Origin: Erythrobacter sp.
Lineage (GTDB): Bacteria; Pseudomonadota; Alphaproteobacteria; Sphingomonadales; Sphingomonadaceae
Length of the DNA stretch: 64,000 nt
Assembly: GCA_027311945.1 (NCBI GenBank)
Contig: DAICXZ010000013.1
Location: 1-64,000 of the forward strand
Direction: 5' to 3'
Part shown: piece by piece, positions 50,353-57,883 of the stretch
Layout: each line of letters begins with the position of its first letter
Position numbering within the stretch: the first letter of the stretch is position 1
Notes under the pieces: generated by a model
Databases searched by the model: none
Told to the model about the DNA's origin: nothing
The model's input: only the letters and a program-made list of their open reading frames with translations
Position numbers and translations under genes: made by a program

Positions 50353-51197
50353 AAGTCCTGATTACCGGGGCCAACGGCCAGCTGGGGCGCGGCCTGATCG
50401 CCACCGCTCCTGCCACAGTCGATATCCACCCCGTCACTCGCGACGACTGCGACCTTGCCGATAGCAGCACCATCGCCGCGCTGGTCGCGCAAGTATCGCC
50501 CGATCTGGTGATTAACGCCGCCGCCTATACCGCCGTCGATAAGGCCGAAAGCGACGAGGACACGGCGCGCGCCATCAATGCGGAAGCGGTCGCCGCACTG
50601 GTTGCCGCGCATGAGGGCAAGCTGGTTCACGTCTCCACCGACTTCGTATTCGACGGCATGGCGAGCCGCGCCTACCGGCCCGACGACAGCCGCAACCCGA
50701 TTTCTGCCTATGGCCGCAGCAAGGCCGAGGGCGAGGACCACCTGCGCGACAGCGATCTGCTTGTGCGAACGGCCTGGGTCTACACCGCAGGCGGCACCAA
50801 CTTCGTGCGGACCATGCTGCGCCTGATGGCGGAAAAGCCCGCGCTGAACGTGGTGGCCGACCAGATCGGCGCGCCGACATGGGCTCCCGGCTTGGGGCGC
50901 ACCATCTGGGGGCTGGTCGCCAAGGAGGCCAGCGGCACCTTCCACCACAGCGATGCAGGCGTCGCCAGCTGGTACGACTTCGCCGTCGCCATTCAGGAAG
51001 AGGCGCTGGCGCTCGGTATGCTGGGGAAGGCGATCCCGATCACCCCAATTCCCACCAGCGCCTATCCCACACCCGCCGCTCGCCCTGCCTTCTCGTTGCT
51101 CGATTGCAGCAAGACACGTGCGCTGCTCGAAGACGGCCACACTCACTGGCGCTGCAATCTGCGTGCCATGCTGACAGAAGAACTGTCGAATGGCTGA
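50349..51197 (+). CDS. rfbD: dTDP-4-dehydrorhamnose reductase
   Basis: The 282-residue short-chain-dehydrogenase-like protein has the NADPH-binding GANGQLGRGL, DLVINAAAYTAVDKAESDE and the catalytic pair in AYGRSKAEGE (YXXXK). It makes dTDP-L-rhamnose in the last step. It overlaps rfbC (GTGA-type start) and rfbB by a few bases. Confidence 0.95.
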   Translation: MKVLITGANGQLGRGLIATAPATVDIHPVTRDDCDLADSSTIAALVAQVSPDLVINAAAYTAVDKAESDEDTARAINAEAVAALVAAHEGKLVHVSTDFVFDGMASRAYRPDDSRNPISAYGRSKAEGEDHLRDSDLLVRTAWVYTAGGTNFVRTMLRLMAEKPALNVVADQIGAPTWAPGLGRTIWGLVAKEASGTFHHSDAGVASWYDFAVAIQEEALALGMLGKAIPITPIPTSAYPTPAARPAFSLLDCSKTRALLEDGHTHWRCNLRAMLTEELSNG

Positions 51198-52245
51198 AAT
51201 CCTCGTTACCGGCGGCGCTGGTTTTATCGGCGCGAACTTTGTGCATCACTGGCGCAAGGCGCACCCGGACGATACCGTCTGCGTGCTCGACCTGCTGACC
51301 TACGCGGGCAATCCGGCCAACCTTGATGGGCTCGACGGTGTCGATCTGGTGGTGGGCGACATCCGCGATACCGCGCTGGTCGAACGCCTGCTGCGCGAGC
51401 GCGGGATCGACCGGCTGGTCCATTTCGCCGCCGAAAGCCATGTCGACCGCTCGATCAGCGGGCCGGACGCCTTCATCAGCACCAATGTGGATGGCACCCA
51501 TTCGCTGCTGAAAGCCGCGCGGACCGTGTGGCTCGACGAGGGCTCAGGCCGCCCGCACCGCTTCCACCATGTCTCGACCGACGAGGTCTATGGCTCGCTC
51601 GGCCCCAATGATCCGGCCTTCAGCGAGACCACCCCCTATGCCCCCAACTCGCCCTATTCGGCGAGCAAGGCGGCGAGCGACCACCTCGTGCGCGCCTACC
51701 ATCACACCTTCGGGCTGGAGACTACGACGAGCAATTGCTCGAACAATTATGGTCCCTATCAATTCCCCGAAAAGCTGATCCCGCTATTCCTCATCAACTG
51801 CCTTGAGGGGCGGGCCCTGCCGATCTACGGCGACGGCATGAACGTGCGCGACTGGTTGCACGTGGAGGACCATTGCCGCGGCATCGAGCTGGTGCTCGAA
51901 GGCGGCAAGCCGGGCGAGGTCTACAACATCGGCGGCGGTGAGGAACTGCCGAACATGACGGTGATCGACGCAATCTGTGCGGCAGTCGACCGCGCTTTCG
52001 TGGAGGTCGACGGACTGGCCGCACGCTATCCCGATGCGCCCGCCGCCAACGGCAAGGCAACGAGCGACCTCAAGACATTCGTGACAGACCGCGCAGGCCA
52101 CGACCGGCGCTACGCCATCGATTGCAGCAAGATCGAGCGCGAGCTGGACTACCGCCCGCACAACAGCTTTGCCGAGGGCTTTGCCGCCACGCTTGCCTGG
52201 TATCTTGCCAACGAAGACTGGTGGCGGGCGCTGTTGCAGCGCTGA
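51190..52245 (+). CDS. rfbB: dTDP-glucose 4,6-dehydratase
   Basis: The 351-residue extended short-chain dehydrogenase has GGAGFIGANFVHHW (NAD site), HFAAESHVDRSI, the STDEVYGSLG segment and YSASKAASDHLVRAYHHTF (YXXXK), with CSNNYGPYQFPEKLIPL. It makes the 4-keto-6-deoxyglucose intermediate. It overlaps rfbD by 8 bases and ends the four-gene rhamnose set. The operon order is rfbA-C-D-B. Confidence 0.96.
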   Translation: MAEILVTGGAGFIGANFVHHWRKAHPDDTVCVLDLLTYAGNPANLDGLDGVDLVVGDIRDTALVERLLRERGIDRLVHFAAESHVDRSISGPDAFISTNVDGTHSLLKAARTVWLDEGSGRPHRFHHVSTDEVYGSLGPNDPAFSETTPYAPNSPYSASKAASDHLVRAYHHTFGLETTTSNCSNNYGPYQFPEKLIPLFLINCLEGRALPIYGDGMNVRDWLHVEDHCRGIELVLEGGKPGEVYNIGGGEELPNMTVIDAICAAVDRAFVEVDGLAARYPDAPAANGKATSDLKTFVTDRAGHDRRYAIDCSKIERELDYRPHNSFAEGFAATLAWYLANEDWWRALLQR

Positions 52246-52312
52246 TTTATCGGCGCCGGTTTCTGGCCGAGCCGGATTGCCAAGGCCCGGCAGAATTGGC
52301 ACGAGGACCGTC

Positions 52313-53986
52313 ATGAGCAAGGAATTGCCTCACCACCGCCAGGCAGTTTCCCAAGGTGGCAACCGCGCGCTCCTGCGGCTGGCGGTTCACTTCGATGCGC
52401 TGCGGCTGAATCCCAGGCGCTATTTGCGGGGCCTGTGGTGGAGGCTGTGCGGCAAACGCCTGCGCGCCCGGCTGACGATCGCCCCCTTGCTCGGCACCTC
52501 GCCGCGCGCCTATCGCCTGTGGCTGGCACAGGAAGCCGACGCAGGCACGGTTCAGGCCCGCAGCCCGGTCACGGCTCCGCCTGTTGTGGCACTGGTTCGC
52601 ACCGGCACCGGAGAGGAGGCGACACTCGCCAGCCTCGCCGCCGAGGGCATCGAGGCCCGGCTTGCTCCCGGCCACCCGGACGCCGCCTTGCAAGCGGTTT
52701 TGCAGGAAGCACGGGGGGCATGGGTACTCCCGATCTATGGCGGCGACCTGCTCGCCATCGGAGCTGGCGAGGTCTTGCGCACGGCACTGGTTGAGGCCGC
52801 CGACGCGACCCACCTCATCTATGCCGACGATGACCTGCTCGACGCGCACGGCCGCCGCTGCGATCCACACTTCAAGCCGGACTGGAACGCGGAGCTATAC
52901 CGCCATTTCGACTATCTGGCCGGGACCGTGCTGGTACGCCTGCCGGAAGCCAACCTCACCGCGCCGCTCACTGACGACTGGCCCGCCGACCTTGTTCGTC
53001 GGGTGACCCAACAAACCACAGCGCAGGGCGGACAGCCGCGTCACTTGCGCGAGGTGCTCTACCACCGACGCACCCGGCCTGAGCCACAGCGCCCTGCCCC
53101 GTTCGTGCTCAGCGCCGAGGAGCGCGACAGGCTGCCGAGCGTCAGCGTTATCGTGCCCACCCGCAACCGTGTCGACCTGCTGCGCACCTGCCTCGATGGC
53201 CTCGCCGCGACCGACTATCCGGGCAGCATCGAGATCATCGTGATCGACAACGGGAGCGACGAGCCGGAAACGCTGCGCTTCCTCGCCGAACTCGAGCCCG
53301 ACTTCGCCCGTGTGCTCTCAGATAACGGGCCCTTCAATTTCGCAGCCCTCAACAACCGCGCAGTCAACGAGACCTCAGGCGAACTCCTGTGCTTCCTCAA
53401 CAACGATATCGAAATCGCCGATCCTCATTGGCTGACGGTGATGGCACATCAGGCGATGCACGCAGACGTAGGCGCCGTGGGGGCACAGTTGCTTTATCCT
53501 GACGGGCGGATTCAGCATGCTGGCGTAGTCCTGGGCATTGGCGGCGGGGCGGCACATGCCCATCGCTTGCTCAAGCCGGCGCAGGCGGGCTACTTCCACC
53601 GCCATGCCCTGCCCCAGTTCGCCTCGGCCGTCACCGCTGCCTGCATGGTAGTCCGAAAGAGCAGCTTCCTCGCCGTCGGCGGTTTTGACGAAGAGCACTT
53701 TACGGTATCCTTTAACGATGTCGATCTCTGCATGAAGTTGAATGCGCGCGGCTGGCAGAGCCTTTACGAGCCGCGAGCCCAGCTCGTGCATCATGAATCG
53801 GTGTCACGCGGGTTCGATCGCGATCCGGTAGGGGCCGAGCGCCAGGCCGGAGAGCTGGCGGCCCTGCGCAGCCGCTGGGGCCTGCGCGAACCTCGCCCGG
53901 GCGATGACTGGCGCACGTGGCAGGCTGACCCGTTCCACCATCCCGCGCTGAGCCCGGTCAGCGAGCAGTTCGTGGCGCGGACTTAG
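52313..53986 (+). CDS. GT2-family glycosyltransferase with degenerate first domain
   Basis: The 557-residue protein has a complete GT2 core in its second half (SVSVIVPTRNRVDLLRTCL, IVIDNGSDE, FLNNDIEIADPHWLTVM, GAVGAQLLYPDGRIQHAGVV). Its first half shows the remains of another GT-A fold (LIYADDDLLDAHGRRCDPHF, KPDWN). This pairing is common in rhamnan and O-antigen glycosyltransferases. Directly after rfbB it is a likely rhamnosyltransferase, by context. The start is ATG 52313 with a GAGGA site. Confidence 0.85.
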   Translation: MSKELPHHRQAVSQGGNRALLRLAVHFDALRLNPRRYLRGLWWRLCGKRLRARLTIAPLLGTSPRAYRLWLAQEADAGTVQARSPVTAPPVVALVRTGTGEEATLASLAAEGIEARLAPGHPDAALQAVLQEARGAWVLPIYGGDLLAIGAGEVLRTALVEAADATHLIYADDDLLDAHGRRCDPHFKPDWNAELYRHFDYLAGTVLVRLPEANLTAPLTDDWPADLVRRVTQQTTAQGGQPRHLREVLYHRRTRPEPQRPAPFVLSAEERDRLPSVSVIVPTRNRVDLLRTCLDGLAATDYPGSIEIIVIDNGSDEPETLRFLAELEPDFARVLSDNGPFNFAALNNRAVNETSGELLCFLNNDIEIADPHWLTVMAHQAMHADVGAVGAQLLYPDGRIQHAGVVLGIGGGAAHAHRLLKPAQAGYFHRHALPQFASAVTAACMVVRKSSFLAVGGFDEEHFTVSFNDVDLCMKLNARGWQSLYEPRAQLVHHESVSRGFDRDPVGAERQAGELAALRSRWGLREPRPGDDWRTWQADPFHHPALSPVSEQFVART

Positions 53987-53995
53987 GAAGCGCTG

Positions 53996-54796
53996 ATGCC
54001 TGCCGATGGATTGATGCCGTCCCCTCCAGCCAAGCGTTTGCAGCTGCCGAGCGTCACGCTGTGCGCGGTGAGTTCGACCAACCTGCCGGCCACGCTCGAG
54101 GCCATGCGGGTGAGCATGCAATACGTGGACTTCGCTGAGGCGATCCTGTGCACGCATGATGCGGGTGCCGCGGATGAAACCGACGGCGCGATCCGGGTGG
54201 TGCCGATCGAACGGCTGACCTCGGCCAAAACCTATTCACAGTTCATGCTTACGCAGCTGGTCGACCACATTCACACCGAGCATTGCCTTGTGGTGCAATG
54301 GGACGGGCACGTGATCGATCCCGCTCGCTGGCGACCAGAGTTTCTCGATTACGACTATGTCGGCGCCAGCTGGCCGCAGTTCGATGATGGCTATGAGGTG
54401 GGCAATGGTGGGTTTTCCTTGCGCAGCAGGCGCTTGATGGAGGCCTGCCGCGCTACCGACTTCGAGGCGTACCACCCAGAGGATATTGCGATATGCCGAA
54501 CCAATCGCCCACTGTTGGAGCAGCACGGGATGCGCTTCGCCCCGGCCGAACTGGCCGATGCCTTTGCGGCGGAACGCGCTGGCGATCCCGCCCGAAGTTT
54601 CGGCTATCACGGGGTTTTCCTGGTGCCACAGGTCTTAGGCGTGGAGCGGTTCTGGCGGATGTATTGCGCGCTGGATGAACGCGGCAGCTTGCGGCGGGAC
54701 TTTTGGCAATTGCTGCGCGCAGTGAAGGGAGGAAGCCGTGGAGCAGCGCGCATGCTGCGCATGCTTTTTGAACGGACATCCGACATATCCCGGTGA
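53996..54796 (+). CDS. DUF5672-like putative glycosyltransferase
   Basis: The 266-residue protein shows the DUF5672 pattern: TLCAVSSTNLPATLEAM, YSQFMLTQLVDHIHTEHCLV, VVQWDGHVIDP, YDYVGASWP, and VGNGGFSLRSRRLMEACR, with the acidic HPEDIAICR. The GNGGFSLRS element resembles the acceptor loop of several galactosyl/fucosyl-type transferases. It follows the GT2 gene by 9 bases, so it belongs to the same unit. The enzymatic activity is inferred from family and context. Confidence 0.75.
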   Translation: MPADGLMPSPPAKRLQLPSVTLCAVSSTNLPATLEAMRVSMQYVDFAEAILCTHDAGAADETDGAIRVVPIERLTSAKTYSQFMLTQLVDHIHTEHCLVVQWDGHVIDPARWRPEFLDYDYVGASWPQFDDGYEVGNGGFSLRSRRLMEACRATDFEAYHPEDIAICRTNRPLLEQHGMRFAPAELADAFAAERAGDPARSFGYHGVFLVPQVLGVERFWRMYCALDERGSLRRDFWQLLRAVKGGSRGAARMLRMLFERTSDISR

Positions 54797-55035
54797 TGGC
54801 GACAGCCACTGACGCAAGCGCGCGATTGCAAAAACGCGTGCCTTTCACGAAGCATTGCGTTAACGGCGTCATTCGAAGAGCCTATGGCAAAATTAGAAGT
54901 TCCCCATCCGCTATAGCGCAGACTTGTTTGTGAGAGATTCATCAAGCTATTGCTATCAATCCCTCGTTTGGGGTTAGCCAGCCGAAGTGGGTAGGCGCTG
55001 TATGCTCTACCCGTGATTGAGTTGAATTATTACCA
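54797..55035. promoter_or_regulatory. AT-richer gap before the capsule export genes
   Basis: No gene is seen. GGGTAG (54989-54994) and CTACCC (55007-55012) form a 6-bp hairpin in the probable 5' leader of kpsE. This gap marks the start of visibly lower GC that continues through the export genes. No JUMPstart sequence was found. Confidence 0.4.
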
Positions 55036-56199
55036 ATGCACCATGATCCAGACCTTCAGCGCCAAGCTGGCGAAATTGAAACGGAAAACAAGACCGTTGC
55101 CCTGCTCAAGCGATGGCGCTGGTTTGGTGCATTTGTAGTTCTGCCTTCACTGCTGGGCACTCTGTATTTCGGCTTCATTGCTGCCGATATTTACGTTTCG
55201 GTGTCCAGCTTCGTCATCAAGGCACCTGACAAACAATCGGCCAGCAGTGCCTCGATCGGCAGCATCTTGCAGCGAACCGGCCTTGGCGGCGGACAGGAGC
55301 AATCTAGCGAAATTATCGGCTACTTGCACTCACGCGATGCGCTTGCCGACCTTTCCCAGAAGGTGGACGTTCGCGGCGCCTTCTCGTCTCCCGAAGCCGA
55401 CCTGTTCAGCGGTTTTCCACGCCTTTGGGAGAGCGGTTCGTTCGAGGATCTCTACGCGTTCTACCTCGGGAAAGTGAGCGCCATGCCAGATCCGACTAGC
55501 GGCCTGACCCAGTTGAAGGTGGAGGCCTTCACCCCACAAGAAGCGCAAGCCATCAATCTGGGGCTTCTGGAATTGAGCGAAAGGCTAGTCAATCAACTAA
55601 ATGAAAGGGTAAACGCGCAGGCGATCGCCGAGGCGGACGAGCGTGTCGACGAGGCGCAGAAGCGGGTGCGTGATGCGCGAATCAGTCTTGGGGCCTTTCG
55701 CAATTCCGCGCGGATTCTCGATCCGCAAGAAGAAGGCATGGGCGTGATGGCCGTATCCAACGAACTGATCGCACAAGAAACGGCACTCCAGGCGCAGCTT
55801 TCCCAGTTGCAGCGCATGGCGCCCAGTCACCCGTCGATCCCGGCCATTCGAGAGCGGATCGTCGCAACCCGGCAACAGATCGATACCCAAACGAGCCGCG
55901 CAGTCGGAACAAGTGATGGCCTTGCCTCCCGCTTGTCCGAATACGAAAACCTACTGGTCGAGCAGGAATTCGCTACCCAACTCTTGACCGTGGCCAATTC
56001 ATCGCTTGAGCAAGCGCGCATTGAGGCAGAGCAGCAGCAGTACTATCTGGAGCGTGTTGTCGAACCCAACCTTCCAGATGCTCCCATCCTTCCTAACCGG
56101 CTGAAGAGCATTCTGGCGGTAATCTTCGCCTCACTGTGTATCTATCTGGTCGGCTGGATGCTTTCTGTCGGCATTCGCGAACATGCCCCGGAAAGCTAG
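55036..56199 (+). CDS. kpsE: Capsule polysaccharide export inner-membrane protein (KpsE/CtrB type)
   Basis: The 387-residue protein has the BexC/CtrB/KpsE layout: an N-terminal membrane helix (WFGAFVVLPSLLGTLYFGFI), a long periplasmic coiled-coil region (AEADERVDEAQKRVRDARIS ... LQAQLSQLQRM), and a second helix near the C-terminus (LAVIFASLCIYLVGWMLSVG). It links the ABC transporter to an outer-membrane exporter (KpsD/CtrA type), which is not in the window. It is followed 3 bases later by kpsM. Confidence 0.88.
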   Translation: MHHDPDLQRQAGEIETENKTVALLKRWRWFGAFVVLPSLLGTLYFGFIAADIYVSVSSFVIKAPDKQSASSASIGSILQRTGLGGGQEQSSEIIGYLHSRDALADLSQKVDVRGAFSSPEADLFSGFPRLWESGSFEDLYAFYLGKVSAMPDPTSGLTQLKVEAFTPQEAQAINLGLLELSERLVNQLNERVNAQAIAEADERVDEAQKRVRDARISLGAFRNSARILDPQEEGMGVMAVSNELIAQETALQAQLSQLQRMAPSHPSIPAIRERIVATRQQIDTQTSRAVGTSDGLASRLSEYENLLVEQEFATQLLTVANSSLEQARIEAEQQQYYLERVVEPNLPDAPILPNRLKSILAVIFASLCIYLVGWMLSVGIREHAPES

Positions 56200-56202
56200 G
56201 CA

Positions 56203-56985
56203 ATGGCGAGTTTATCACAAGGTCTTCACGTCCAAGCAAAGGTGGTGCAGGCCCTGATCATGCGCGAGCTCGTGACACGATTCGGGCGTGACAATATCGG
56301 CTTCTTGTGGATCATTGTCGAACCTCTTCTTTTTGCCGGGCTCGTGGGCATTGTGTGGACTATCGCTGGTGGCCATAACAGCGGAAGCATTAGTGTAATT
56401 GCATTCGTTGCAACGGGCTATATTCCCCTGACATTTCTGCGGCATGCTTTCGGCCGCTCCTCCAAGATTTTTCAGAGCAACAGCGCGTTGCTTTATCACC
56501 GGCAAGTCAAGGTTCTCGACTTCATATTTGTGCGCGTATCGATCGAAGCGATCGGCGCAATGGCGGCTTATATATTCGCTGGCATTGTGCTTTACTTCTT
56601 TGAAATCGTTACCGCGCCAGAAAATGTCGGAGCAATCATCCTTGGCTGGTGTGTGTATGTCTTCTTTGTGATTTCCGTTGCCACCGTTCTGGCACCTCTG
56701 TCCGAAATGTCGGAAGTGGTGGAAAAACTCGTGCCCATCAGCGTCTACGTCGCTATCCCTTTCTCCGGCGTATTCAATCTAGCAGCCTGGCTGTCGCCGC
56801 CAATGCGTGACGTCCTAATGTGGTCGCCCTTGGTGTCAGGGATGGAGCTGATGCGATATGGTGCCTTCGGGGATCTGGTCACACCCTATTACGATCTGCC
56901 CAAGGCGCTTGGGGTCTCGCTTGCCTGCCTGCTGTTAGGGCTGACATTATGCCGACGAGTGCGGCGGACAATGACCGTATCATGA
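56203..56985 (+). CDS. kpsM: Capsule polysaccharide ABC transporter permease (KpsM/Wzm type)
   Basis: The 260-residue ABC-2-type permease has six membrane helices and the family N-terminus (QGLHVQAKVVQALIMRELVT, RFGRDNIGFLWIIVEPLLFA). It forms the channel that moves finished polysaccharide across the inner membrane. Its stop overlaps the kpsT start (ATGA at 56982-56985), so the pair is translated together. GC content is lower than in the rfb genes. Confidence 0.92.
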   Translation: MASLSQGLHVQAKVVQALIMRELVTRFGRDNIGFLWIIVEPLLFAGLVGIVWTIAGGHNSGSISVIAFVATGYIPLTFLRHAFGRSSKIFQSNSALLYHRQVKVLDFIFVRVSIEAIGAMAAYIFAGIVLYFFEIVTAPENVGAIILGWCVYVFFVISVATVLAPLSEMSEVVEKLVPISVYVAIPFSGVFNLAAWLSPPMRDVLMWSPLVSGMELMRYGAFGDLVTPYYDLPKALGVSLACLLLGLTLCRRVRRTMTVS

Positions 56986-57629
56986 TCGTTTGCAGTGAAG
57001 TTCATAAGGACTATCGTGTTGGCAAGGGGACCAAATCGGTGCTTAAGGGGGTCGATTTTGTCATTAACCCACTTGATCGCATCGGCCTTCTGGGACGCAA
57101 TGGAGCTGGCAAGTCTACGCTGATCCGTCTGCTTGGCGGGGTGGAAATGCCCACCTCAGGCAAGATTACACGCAAGATGACATGCTCTTGGCCACTCGGC
57201 TTCACTGGCGGCTTCCAAGGTAGCCTCACGGGATACGACAACGCTCGCTTCATCGCCCGCATCTACGACAAGCCTTACTCCGAGATGCGCACTTTCGTGG
57301 AAGAATTTACCGAACTCGGTGTGAACCTTCACATGCCGGTGAAACAATACTCATCTGGCATGCGCGCGCGGCTCGCCTTTGCCCTTTCGCTCGCCATTGA
57401 GTTCGAATGCTACCTAATCGACGAAGTGATTATGGTCGGCGACAAGAATTTCCGAGATAAGTGCAAGGAGCACTTCTTTGAAGGTCGCCGAGATCGCGCC
57501 CTTCTGCTCGCCTCGCATAGCTTGGGAATGGTTCGGCAATACTGCAACCGTGCCATTGTCTTAGATAATGGGGTGGCACAAATATACGAGGATGTGGACG
57601 AAGCGATCGCGATGTATGAGCGGCTCTGA
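56982..57629 (+). CDS. kpsT: Capsule polysaccharide ABC transporter ATPase (KpsT/Wzt type)
   Basis: The 215-residue ATPase has Walker A GLLGRNGAGKSTLIRLLG, signature YSSGMRARLAFALSLA, and Walker B YLIDEVIMVGD. It powers export through KpsM. There is no C-terminal carbohydrate-binding extension of the Wzt kind, so it belongs to the group-2 capsule branch. I choose ATG 56982, which gives the classic ATGA overlap; an in-frame ATG at 56949 would add 11 residues inside kpsM. Confidence 0.93.
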   Translation: MIVCSEVHKDYRVGKGTKSVLKGVDFVINPLDRIGLLGRNGAGKSTLIRLLGGVEMPTSGKITRKMTCSWPLGFTGGFQGSLTGYDNARFIARIYDKPYSEMRTFVEEFTELGVNLHMPVKQYSSGMRARLAFALSLAIEFECYLIDEVIMVGDKNFRDKCKEHFFEGRRDRALLLASHSLGMVRQYCNRAIVLDNGVAQIYEDVDEAIAMYERL

Positions 57630-57883
57630 ACGCTTTCATACACTGGCACCTGGAGAACAACTCAAATCCCCAAATCTAAACCATTAGTAGAATGTAATTT
57701 GACGTTTTTGGCTTGAAATCCGTTGATTGCCCTGGAGCCAAATCTTGTTTTTTCACGGATCCTTGAGATAATTCAGTAATATGTGCATATCGTGGCCTTC
57801 AAGCTACCAAGTGTGCGCCTAAATCTTTCGCACGCTAACAAGCGATACAGTCTGCAAGGGATATGGGCTTGCGGAGACCTCAA
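57630..57883. other. AT-rich gap after kpsT
   Basis: No gene is recognised. The sequence is AT-rich with short A and T runs and no clear terminator stem. It presumably holds the promoter for the large glycosyltransferase gene. Confidence 0.5.
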
